Under the pieces are notes generated by a model, which saw nothing but the letters and a program-made list of their open reading frames with translations, did no database searches and was not told the DNA's origin. A stretch of DNA of 13,263 nt from assembly GCA_016185815.1 (NCBI GenBank), contig JACPMT010000081.1, positions 1 through 13,263 of the forward strand, written 5' to 3'. Source of the DNA: Candidatus Woesearchaeota archaeon (lineage in GTDB: Archaea; Nanobdellota; Nanobdellia; Woesearchaeales; GW2011-AR4). Made by a program: the position numbers and the translations under genes. Each line of letters starts with the position of its first letter. The stretch's first letter is position 1. Of this stretch, positions 1 through 5,828 are shown piece by piece.

Positions 1-83
1 GAAGCCTGATACCTGAGCCGATTAGGCTGGCGCATTTGATTGCGCAAGGAGTTATTTTTGGAGAGAGTAGGGGAAGGGCTTAA
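1..83 (+). CDS. 3' end of a probable UPF0215/DUF99 family protein (partial)
   Basis: Reading from base 3, the plus strand gives 26 codons and a TAA at 81-83. The peptide contains IPEPIRLAHLIAQG and ends in GESRGRA. A closing IPEP-(I/L)-R-(L/V)-AHLIA segment followed by a GESRGR-like tail is what I recall for the C terminus of archaeal UPF0215 (DUF99) proteins, a family related in fold to endonuclease V. Endonuclease V itself ends in a similar LPEPxR stretch and is the main alternative. The gene enters from outside the window, so start, length and active site cannot be judged. Its stop codon overlaps that of the convergent abce1 gene by two bases. The family assignment is from memory of the motif and is moderate at best; that this is a real coding end is more secure. 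Confidence 0.5.
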   Translation, partial: SLIPEPIRLAHLIAQGVIFGESRGRA

Positions 84-1831
84 ACATAATAATAATTTCC
101 TTTTTCTTTCTGCTCCCTGTCCAGCCTTGAATCAAGCTTGTTGACTCTTGGCCTGTTTGTTTCTGGATCACGACGAAGAGTAATCTCAAGCTCCTTCAAA
201 AACTTGTTCATCCCGTCTTCCATTTCAAACGGGCCTGTGATTATTCCCTCAATTGCAGGCTTTCCCTCAAAAACAATCAGCCTGTCGCTTATGTAGTCAA
301 CAAACAATAAGTCATGGTCAACAATCAAGGCTGATGCATTTCTCTGCTCAATAAAGTCTCTAATGACTTTTGACAAAACAAGCCTTTGCTCAGAGTCAAG
401 ATAAGCAGATGGCTCGTCAAGCAAGTATAGATCCGCATCCTGCTGCAGGCAATGCGCAATCGCAACCTTTTGCAGCTCTCCTCCGGAAAGCTCGCTTAGC
501 TTATTCAATGAAAGCTGCTGAAGATTTAATGGGATTATAATCTGGTTTTCATATTTGCTGAATGCAGTTTTCAACACATCAACAACCAAATCATCTGACA
601 CTTCCAGATACTGCGGCTTGTAGCTTACCCTTACTTTATGTGTTATGTTTCCTTTGTCCTGTTTTAAAACATTTGCAAGTATTTTTACAAAAGTTGTCTT
701 CCCGGTTCCATTCTCGCCCAATATTCCTATAATCTCGTTTTTATGTATAGAGCCTTTGTGCGCTTTCAAAGCAAAATTGCCAAGCTTCTTTTCAACATCA
801 TTCCAGGATGTAATCACCTCCTTTATGTGCTTCTTCTTTATAGGCGGCTTTTCAGCGAACTTTATTGTTGAGTCCCTGAATCTGACATTTTCTTCCTTTA
901 TGTAGCCGGAAAGATAAACATTTATGCCATTCCTGACTGGCTTGACTCCGCTTACAATCCCATAGGCATCTTCCTTTCCATACATCAAGTTAACCAGCTC
1001 GGCAATGTAGTCCAGAATTATCAAGTCGTGCTCGACAACTAAAATAGAATTATTGTCATTGATTAAAGACTTGATGAACTTGCTGATGTTTATTCTCTGC
1101 TTTATGTCCAAGTAGCTTGTCGGCTCGTCAAAAATGTACAGATTTGCATTTTTCAGGACAGTTGCTGCTATTGCAACCCTTTGCAGCTCCCCTCCTGAGA
1201 TTTCTGCTATGTCATTGTTTAATATTTCATTCAATTGCAGCTCATTTGCAATTTTCTTTAACTCATTCTTTTCGTCAACCTTTTTTAATAAATCAACAAC
1301 CTTGCCTTTTGTAGTCTTTGGAATCAGGTCAACCTGCTGCGGCTTGTAGGCAACTTTTATTTCTCCTTTCTTTATCTTCTCAAAAAAGCCTTGAGCTTCC
1401 TTGCCCTTGAAGAACTCTATGAGTTCATCATAACCAGTTTCATGTATATTCCAGTCGCCAAAATTTGGTTTTAGCACATTCGCCAAAATTTTGATGGCTG
1501 TTGATTTTCCAATGCCGTTAATGCCCAGAATCCCAGTCACTTTGCCGAAAGTTGGGGTTGGTATTGAATAAAGCACAAATTTGTTTTCGCCGTATCTATG
1601 AATCGGCTTTGTTTCCAGCTCTTCAGGCAGATTTATTATTTTTATTGCATGCGGCGCTGCCTTTGGGCAGATTCCGCATCCTGTACACAAATGCTCGTCT
1701 ATTGTAAGCTTGCTGTCAATTACTTTTATGCATTCCTTGCCTGTCCTGTTGACTGGGCAGATGCTCTGGATGTACAGCTTCTGCTGCATATCCTTCAGCT
1801 TCTCGTTGTCCACAATAGCTATTCGTGTCAT
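80..1831 (-). CDS. abce1: ABCE1/Rli ribosome-recycling ATPase with a reduced Fe-S domain
   Basis: This 583-residue protein has the full ABCE1 layout. An N-terminal ferredoxin-like domain (about 1-75) precedes NBD1, with Walker A at 103-111 (GINGIGKST), a Q-loop near Q165, signature SGGE at 212-215, Walker B D235-E236 and H268. NBD1 also has the helix-loop-helix insert typical of the family (about 130-160). Hinge 1 carries RNGIN and ENVRFR (about 285-320). NBD2 has Walker A at 372-379 (GENGTGKT), Q407, SGGE at 449-452, D472-E473 and H506, followed by hinge 2. ABCE1 splits ribosomes after termination and works with aRF1 or Pelota. Length is close to archaeal homologues (about 590). The oddity is in the Fe-S domain: the usual CX4CX3CX3CP is L12-Q17-I21-C25-P, and CX2CX2CX3CP is C49-C52-C55-A59-P. 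Four of eight ligands are therefore missing. A GTGA-like sequence precedes the ATG. Confidence 0.97.
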   Translation of the reverse strand: MTRIAIVDNEKLKDMQQKLYIQSICPVNRTGKECIKVIDSKLTIDEHLCTGCGICPKAAPHAIKIINLPEELETKPIHRYGENKFVLYSIPTPTFGKVTGILGINGIGKSTAIKILANVLKPNFGDWNIHETGYDELIEFFKGKEAQGFFEKIKKGEIKVAYKPQQVDLIPKTTKGKVVDLLKKVDEKNELKKIANELQLNEILNNDIAEISGGELQRVAIAATVLKNANLYIFDEPTSYLDIKQRINISKFIKSLINDNNSILVVEHDLIILDYIAELVNLMYGKEDAYGIVSGVKPVRNGINVYLSGYIKEENVRFRDSTIKFAEKPPIKKKHIKEVITSWNDVEKKLGNFALKAHKGSIHKNEIIGILGENGTGKTTFVKILANVLKQDKGNITHKVRVSYKPQYLEVSDDLVVDVLKTAFSKYENQIIIPLNLQQLSLNKLSELSGGELQKVAIAHCLQQDADLYLLDEPSAYLDSEQRLVLSKVIRDFIEQRNASALIVDHDLLFVDYISDRLIVFEGKPAIEGIITGPFEMEDGMNKFLKELEITLRRDPETNRPRVNKLDSRLDREQKEKGNYYYV

Positions 1832-1880
1832 TTTAAAAGCAAATAGAAGTCACTAGAAAAATTGCTTTATTTGATGTTTT

Positions 1881-1890
1881 TTATATATAA
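1881..1890 (-). promoter_or_regulatory. Likely TATA box of abce1
   Basis: TTATATATAA is a perfect 10-base palindrome inside a T/A-rich stretch. It is centred about 54 bases before the abce1 ATG. With the usual archaeal spacing of about 25-27 bases, transcription would start near 1859 and leave a leader of roughly 28 bases. Because the box is palindromic, its direction is assigned only from its position. It could also contribute to rightward transcription. Confidence 0.4.
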
Positions 1891-1922
1891 AACAATCCAT
1901 AATGCAACAAAATGGAGCATAG

Positions 1923-1930
1923 TTTTTAAA
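1923..1930 (+). promoter_or_regulatory. Possible TATA box for the small zinc-ribbon gene
   Basis: TTTTTAAA lies about 70 bases before the ATG at 1999, in the divergent region shared with abce1. It would give a leader of about 45 bases. No clear Shine-Dalgarno is visible before that ATG. The call rests on composition and position only. Confidence 0.3.
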
Positions 1931-1998
1931 CATTGTGGAATTAAATGAAATTAAGAATAACAGAAACAATTAAAAAACAATAAAAAACCTCTTTATTT

Positions 1999-2157
1999 AT
2001 GAAATGCTCAATATGCGATAAATCAGTTGACACGACTTTCCTAAGCAAAATCCTGGGCACTTATGTAAAAGACAGCAAAGGCAAATTGCATGCTGTTTGC
2101 TTCGAGTGCCAGAAAAAGTTTGCTTCAAAAGAAGAGATTTTAAAAGCTATTAAGTAA
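1999..2157 (+). CDS. Small zinc-ribbon protein, 52 aa, function unknown
   Basis: The ORF starts MKCSICDKSV, has a central KILGTYVKD segment and ends in KEEILKAIK. Two CxxC pairs are visible, C3/C6 near the start and C34/C37 in the CFECQKK segment. This is the spacing of a treble-clef or zinc-ribbon fold binding one zinc. Small proteins of this type recur in archaeal genomes as conserved hypotheticals, and a nucleic-acid or ribosome-associated role is plausible but not shown. The codons look native: purine-rich with many AAA, TTT and GAA. The stop is 11 bases before the tRNA gene, and the AT-rich 3' end of this ORF probably also holds the tRNA promoter. It lies divergently from abce1. Confidence 0.8.
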   Translation: MKCSICDKSVDTTFLSKILGTYVKDSKGKLHAVCFECQKKFASKEEILKAIK

Positions 2158-2168
2158 TATTGTTCTTT

Positions 2169-2250
2169 GCCTCTGTGGCTCAATCTGGTAGAGCGGCGCT
2201 CTCGTAGCTTGGAAAAGCGCAGGTTGAGGGTTCAAATCCCTTCAGAGGCT
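2169..2250 (+). tRNA. tRNA-Thr(CGU) with an ~8-base insertion in the anticodon loop
   Basis: All arms can be drawn. The acceptor stem is 2169-2175 with 2243-2249 (7 of 7 pairs). The D stem is 2178-2181 with 2191-2194, the anticodon stem GCGCT 2196-2200 with AGCGC 2216-2220, and the T arm GAGGG-TTCAAAT-CCCTT at 2226-2242. The discriminator is T2250, and CCA is not encoded. Position 34-36 reads CGT (2203-2205) after C32-T33, hence threonine. G1-C72, C2-G71 and U73 fit archaeal tRNA-Thr identity. The anticodon loop is 15 bases instead of 7. The extra bases (about 2207-2214) sit at the canonical 37/38 intron position. Removing other 8-base blocks would give a Ser anticodon, but a serine tRNA needs a long variable arm, which is absent here (variable loop 5 bases). 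Confidence 0.85.
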
Positions 2251-2306
2251 TATAATCATTATTTTCAATATCGAAATATATTCTCCACTATACACTTCAG
2301 GATTAA

Positions 2307-2316
2307 TTTTATAAAT
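2307..2316 (+). promoter_or_regulatory. TATA box of the acyl-CoA ligase gene
   Basis: TTTTATAAAT is centred about 38 bases before the ATG at 2350, predicting a start near 2338 and a very short leader. AGTGA at 2339-2343, six bases before the ATG, is a weak Shine-Dalgarno candidate. Confidence 0.5.
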
Positions 2317-2349
2317 CAACCGCTTAAATTTGCTTGAGAGTGAACTTTA

Positions 2350-3861
2350 ATGGGCATAGCATCATTATTCAAGCAAACTGCTTTAAAATTGCCGGACAAG
2401 GTAGCCATAGAGTTTGAGGACCAAAGAATTACTTTCAGGGAAATTGATTTGCAGGCAAACAAGGTTGCCAATGCTTTGAATGAAATTGGAATTGCCAAAG
2501 GCGACAGAGTTGCCCAATTCATGCCAAATTCGCTTGAGCTTGTTTATTCTCTTGTTGGGAACTTCAAGAATGGCAGCATAATCGTGCCTATGAACATTAA
2601 TTTCAAAGAGCAGGAAATCCACCACATCCTGCATGATTCCGGCGCTAAAGCTGTAATCACAGATATGGAACGATTACCGATTGTCAGAAATGTCCAGCCA
2701 AAGCTTCCGGAACTAAAGCTTGTTATTCTTATCGATGGCAATGCAGAAAATGCCCATAATTTCAATGAAATAACAAAAAAGGCTTCTGACAAAGAGCCAA
2801 ATGTGACCATAAAAGACGAGGATTATTCAATAATCTTCTATACTTCTGGGACAACAGGCAAGCCAAAAGGAGCTGCGCTAAACCAGACAAATGTAACATC
2901 AAATATAAAGGCGCTTGCACAGGCTTGGAAATGGACAGAAGATGATGTTTTTCTCCTGACATTGCCTTTGTACCATATACATGGCATTGGAGTTGCCCTA
3001 TGCGGCTCTTTGTATGTCGGCAACTTTACAATATTAAAAAAGAAATTTGTTGCAGAAGAGGTTCTTGAGATGATACAAAAAAGAAAAGCAACTTTGTTCA
3101 TGGGTGTGCCGACAATGTACTTTAAGCTATTGGAGGTTGAAGGCATTGAAAAGTATGATTTGTCCTCAATGAGACTGTTTGTTTCCGGCTCAGCCCCTTT
3201 GTCAAGGGACTTGTTTTACAAGTTAAAGAAGGCATTTGGGCATGAAATTTTGGAAAGAGCAGGCATGTCGGAGTCAATGATGAACTTTTCCAATCCCTAC
3301 GATGGCGAAAGGATTCCAGGCTCTGTAGGTCCTTGCTTGCCTGGTGTAAAAGTCAGGATAACAGATAAAAACTATAATGATGTGCCTATCAATGCAGAAG
3401 GAGAAATTTTAATCAAAGGACCGAATGTTTTTAACGGCTACTGGAACAAGCCAGCTTACAACAAGCAGGTTTTCAAGGATGGCTGGTTTGTCACAGGCGA
3501 TGTTGGCAAAATAGACGAGAAAAATTATGTTTACATCATAGGAAGGTCAAAGGATGTGATTATTTCTGGGGGAATCAACATTTATCCTAGGGAAATTGAA
3601 GATGTGATCGAATCAATGCCTCAAGTAAAGGAATGCGCAGTTGTTGGCGTTCCTGATAAGGAATTTGGCGAGTCTGTAAAAGCTTATGTTGTATTGAATC
3701 CAAAAAGCAAATTAACAGAAGATGAAGTCATTGCATATTGTAAGGAAAAGCTTGCTTCCTTCAAAAAGCCAAAGTTTGTTGATTTTCTAGATGCATTGCC
3801 AAAAAACACAATGGGCAAGATTATAAAGGAAGAGTTAAGGAAGATGCATAAGGGGAAATGA
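2350..3861 (+). CDS. ANL-superfamily acyl-CoA ligase, malonyl-CoA synthetase (MatB)-like
   Basis: The 503-residue protein makes an acyl-adenylate from ATP and a carboxylic acid, then transfers the acyl group to CoA. Visible ANL motifs are the P-loop YTSGTTGKPKG (164-174), the A5 position ERAGMSE (302-308), NPYDGER (315-321), WFVTGD with D384, the hinge GRSKDVIISGG (398-408) and the catalytic lysine in PKNTMGK (K490). The SGSAPL and SNPYDGERxPGxVGPxLPGV stretches and the length match malonyl-CoA synthetase (MatB/ACSF3) better than long-chain fatty acyl-CoA synthetases. Substrate is inferred from this resemblance only. The A5 aromatic residue that normally stacks on adenine (ERYGMTE) is alanine here, A304, and the following Thr is Ser. 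No signal peptide or membrane segment is seen, so it should be cytosolic. It stands alone between a tRNA and a toxin-antitoxin-like pair. Confidence 0.9.
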   Translation: MGIASLFKQTALKLPDKVAIEFEDQRITFREIDLQANKVANALNEIGIAKGDRVAQFMPNSLELVYSLVGNFKNGSIIVPMNINFKEQEIHHILHDSGAKAVITDMERLPIVRNVQPKLPELKLVILIDGNAENAHNFNEITKKASDKEPNVTIKDEDYSIIFYTSGTTGKPKGAALNQTNVTSNIKALAQAWKWTEDDVFLLTLPLYHIHGIGVALCGSLYVGNFTILKKKFVAEEVLEMIQKRKATLFMGVPTMYFKLLEVEGIEKYDLSSMRLFVSGSAPLSRDLFYKLKKAFGHEILERAGMSESMMNFSNPYDGERIPGSVGPCLPGVKVRITDKNYNDVPINAEGEILIKGPNVFNGYWNKPAYNKQVFKDGWFVTGDVGKIDEKNYVYIIGRSKDVIISGGINIYPREIEDVIESMPQVKECAVVGVPDKEFGESVKAYVVLNPKSKLTEDEVIAYCKEKLASFKKPKFVDFLDALPKNTMGKIIKEELRKMHKGK

Positions 3862-3923
3862 ATCTTTTGCTCAATCAAACTGAAATCTGATACCACGACT
3901 ACCCACTACTGAAAAACAAAACA

Positions 3924-3960
3924 TTTATATATCTTAATAATATATATCTTAAATATATCT
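3924..3960 (+). promoter_or_regulatory. Promoter with direct repeats, candidate autoregulatory operator
   Basis: Two perfect copies of TATATATCTTAA lie at 3926-3937 and 3941-3952, followed by a partial third copy, ATATATCT, at 3953-3960. The first copy also looks like a TATA box (ATTTATATAT), about 45 bases before the ATG at 3975. AbrB-type antitoxins usually repress their own operons, and these repeats are the obvious candidate sites. Low complexity means the repeats could partly be chance. Confidence 0.5.
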
Positions 3961-3974
3961 CATTGGTGACTTTC

Positions 3975-4259
3975 ATGGACTTTACTTACAAAGGCAAGCC
4001 AATACTTCCAACTAAAACAGCATTAAATGAATTAAGCGAAATTGATGTAAATCTGTACGAAGTTCCTGAAATCTTGGAAAAAGGACTTGAAATCAGAAAA
4101 AGGGCGAAGAACATTATTGAAAGAGGCATCCAAAGAGGAAACAAGGTAATAAATGTTGTAGTAGTTGATTTAGGAGATTACTACAAATTAATTCATGCGG
4201 GCGAATTTACTTTAAGCAAAAAATTCAAGAAACTAATGAGGGATAAAAATGGAATTTGA
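3975..4259 (+). CDS. Putative toxin of a type II toxin-antitoxin-like pair
   Basis: I chose the ATG at 3975 because GGTGA (3965-3969) sits five bases before it. TTG at 3963 and GTG at 3966 are in frame but overlap that site. The product has 94 residues and is basic (many K/R). It has a predicted helix ending ILEKGLEIRKRAKNIIERG, then a strand VINVVVVDLGDYYKLIHAG and a basic C-terminal tail. The pattern is reminiscent of small RelE-fold proteins of the DUF4258/BrnT/MqsR kind, but I see no decisive catalytic signature. Its toxin role is inferred from the 11-base overlap with a downstream AbrB-domain protein, from size and from charge. It might instead be a small conserved protein of unrelated function. 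Confidence 0.65.
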   Translation: MDFTYKGKPILPTKTALNELSEIDVNLYEVPEILEKGLEIRKRAKNIIERGIQRGNKVINVVVVDLGDYYKLIHAGEFTLSKKFKKLMRDKNGI

Positions 4260-4566
4260 AAATCTAAAGCTGAAATGCGAATGCGGCGGAAAGATGGAAA
4301 AGATAAGGACTGAATGGAAAGGTATAGAAGTGAGGGGATGGAAATGCAGTAAATGTAATGAAGAAATTATAAATCCATCAGATGCGCAAAAAGCATTGGA
4401 AATAGAAAGAGCAAGAAAGAAAAATCTCCTTACCGTAAAGTTAAGGAAAGTAGGAAAAAGCAATGTTGTTACAGTACCGCAGCCGATAATAGAAGCTGAG
4501 AATTTGAAGGAAGGACAAAAATTAGAATGGAAAATTGAAGCTGGAAAATTGGTTTTAACGCCATAA
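4249..4566 (+). CDS. Zinc-ribbon + AbrB/SpoVT fusion, putative antitoxin
   Basis: This 105-residue protein has two parts. Residues 9-40 hold CEC (C10, C12) and CSKC (C33, C36), a YgiT/MqsA-like zinc ribbon. Residues about 60-105 form a swapped-hairpin AbrB domain: LTVKLRKVGKSNVVTVPQPI followed by an EGQKLEWKIEAGKLVLTP-type end. AbrB/MazE domains bind DNA as dimers and are common in antitoxins. The zinc-ribbon half is where MqsA binds its toxin, so the fusion would place toxin capture at the N terminus and DNA binding at the C terminus. The first pair is C-x-C rather than C-x-x-C. Its start lies 11 bases inside the upstream gene, which implies translational coupling. The role is inferred from domains and context. 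Confidence 0.75.
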   Translation: MEFENLKLKCECGGKMEKIRTEWKGIEVRGWKCSKCNEEIINPSDAQKALEIERARKKNLLTVKLRKVGKSNVVTVPQPIIEAENLKEGQKLEWKIEAGKLVLTP

Positions 4567-4616
4567 ATTTGGTATTATGTATTTAACTCTATTTTCAATG
4601 CAATCGAGGTCCCACC

Positions 4617-5828
4617 TTATTCATATCGTAACGCATCCACAGGCTTCAATTTCGATGCCCTTCTCGCTGGCAAAAATCCTGCTGTAGCTCCAACCAAAAC
4701 CGAAAATACCAAACACCCTATTATCAAAGCAAGCGGATAAGCTGGCTTAAGCAATGCAAACCCTGAAGAGGCAGCTATTGAGCCTCCGATGCTGGAAACA
4801 ATGTAGCCCAGCAAAACTCCCAATATGCCGCCTATCAAGCCTATAAGCCCTGCTTCGGCAACAAAAACAAAAAGAATGTCGCTGTTCTTTGCGCCTATAG
4901 CCTTCATCACTCCAATCTCCTTTGTCCTTTCCAGTATTGCTGTGTACATTGTATTCATTATGTTAACAAAAGCGACAACAAGCGAAACTAGAGCAATAAG
5001 CACAAGCATCCCATTTATCACATTTATAATGGTTGTAAAAGTTGCAAGCGCATCCTCAAAAGTCTGCACAAAAAAATCTTCCTTGCCTTCCTCTTGGTCC
5101 TTGGATTTTCTTAGCTTTTCTTCTATCCTTTCTGCAAGCTCTGATGGCTCAACTCCTTTTTGAGCGCTAATCATCACAAAGCCAAACTTGTCCTTTGAGT
5201 CAGGGTAAAGAGTCTCGAATGACTTGTCGGTTATGTACACATTAGTGTCATCCTGAGGATTTCCAACTTCCTCATAAAACCCGATAACCTCGTAATGATT
5301 GCCGTTTATTTCTATCTTGTCGCCAAGCCTTACAGCTTTCTTGAAAATCTTGTCGTCAAATTGGTAATTATAGCCAAGCACTGCCTTGTCAACATCTTCT
5401 TTCTTAAGCTGCCTTCCTTTTATCACTTCTATTGTAAATGTTTCCTCTATGAAATCAATTTTATCGGTATTCATTCCAGAAACAAAATAAAATTTCTTCT
5501 GCTCATTATATCCTATCTCGCCAACCTTGAAATACATCCCGACTATCTCGTCAACGCCCTTTATTTTGCTTACGAAGTCAACATCCTTTTTTGTGAGAAA
5601 AAAATTCTCGTCTGTTCCAGGCGCCCCTATTCCCTTGCCTTGTATGAAAAGCTTGTTCCTTCCCGCCTCGTCAGCCAATGCATCAACATATTTTCGTATC
5701 CCGATTCCAAAGCTCAGCAATGCGAATATAGCTGTTATTCCAATGAGTATGGAAAGTATTGTCAGCCCGCTTCTCAGCTTTCTTTTCCTGAAATTCTGCA
5801 ATGCATATTTTATCTCGTAAATGTTCAT
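4617..5828 (-). CDS. MacB/FtsX-type ABC permease (second of a pair)
   Basis: The 403-residue protein has the MacB layout: a first membrane helix (about 18-45, SGLTILSILIGITAIFALLSFG), a large extracytoplasmic MacB_PCD-type domain (about 46-270), and three helices near the C terminus. The FtsX/MacB coupling motif NTMYTAILERTKEIGVMKAIGA and the terminal LPARRASKLKPVDALRYE are clear. It would pair with the neighbouring permease and the LolD-type ATPase to form a type VII ABC exporter or mechanotransmitter. It is the last gene of the operon and overlaps the permease upstream of it by ATGA. It differs widely from that paralogue in the periplasmic-type domain, suggesting a heterodimer. About 50 bases with no recognisable feature separate it from the antitoxin gene that converges on it. 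Confidence 0.93.
   Translation of the reverse strand: MNIYEIKYALQNFRKRKLRSGLTILSILIGITAIFALLSFGIGIRKYVDALADEAGRNKLFIQGKGIGAPGTDENFFLTKKDVDFVSKIKGVDEIVGMYFKVGEIGYNEQKKFYFVSGMNTDKIDFIEETFTIEVIKGRQLKKEDVDKAVLGYNYQFDDKIFKKAVRLGDKIEINGNHYEVIGFYEEVGNPQDDTNVYITDKSFETLYPDSKDKFGFVMISAQKGVEPSELAERIEEKLRKSKDQEEGKEDFFVQTFEDALATFTTIINVINGMLVLIALVSLVVAFVNIMNTMYTAILERTKEIGVMKAIGAKNSDILFVFVAEAGLIGLIGGILGVLLGYIVSSIGGSIAASSGFALLKPAYPLALIIGCLVFSVLVGATAGFLPARRASKLKPVDALRYE

Noticed and set aside
80..1831. A frameshift or sequencing error as explanation for the missing ABCE1 cysteines
   Set aside because: The frame is continuous, and conserved residues before, between and after the missing cysteines align with the right spacing, so these are substitutions and not a shifted frame.
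645..1846. Plus-strand open frames of 65-86 residues opposite abce1
   Set aside because: They are antisense to a clearly conserved gene, show no domain or start signal, and have the skewed composition of reverse-strand reading.
2207..2218. Reading GCTT-GGAA-AAGC as the variable arm of a class II (Ser/Leu) tRNA
   Set aside because: It would consume the 3' side of the only good anticodon stem, and the true variable loop (2221-2225) is five bases; the identity bases also fit threonine.
3924..3960. CRISPR-like repeats in the AT-rich promoter
   Set aside because: Units are 12 bases with 3-base spacing and no unique spacers; this is a promoter/operator arrangement, not an array.
3963..3974. Upstream TTG/GTG starts for the 94-residue putative toxin
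   Set aside because: They overlap the GGTGA ribosome-binding sequence that is well placed for the ATG at 3975.
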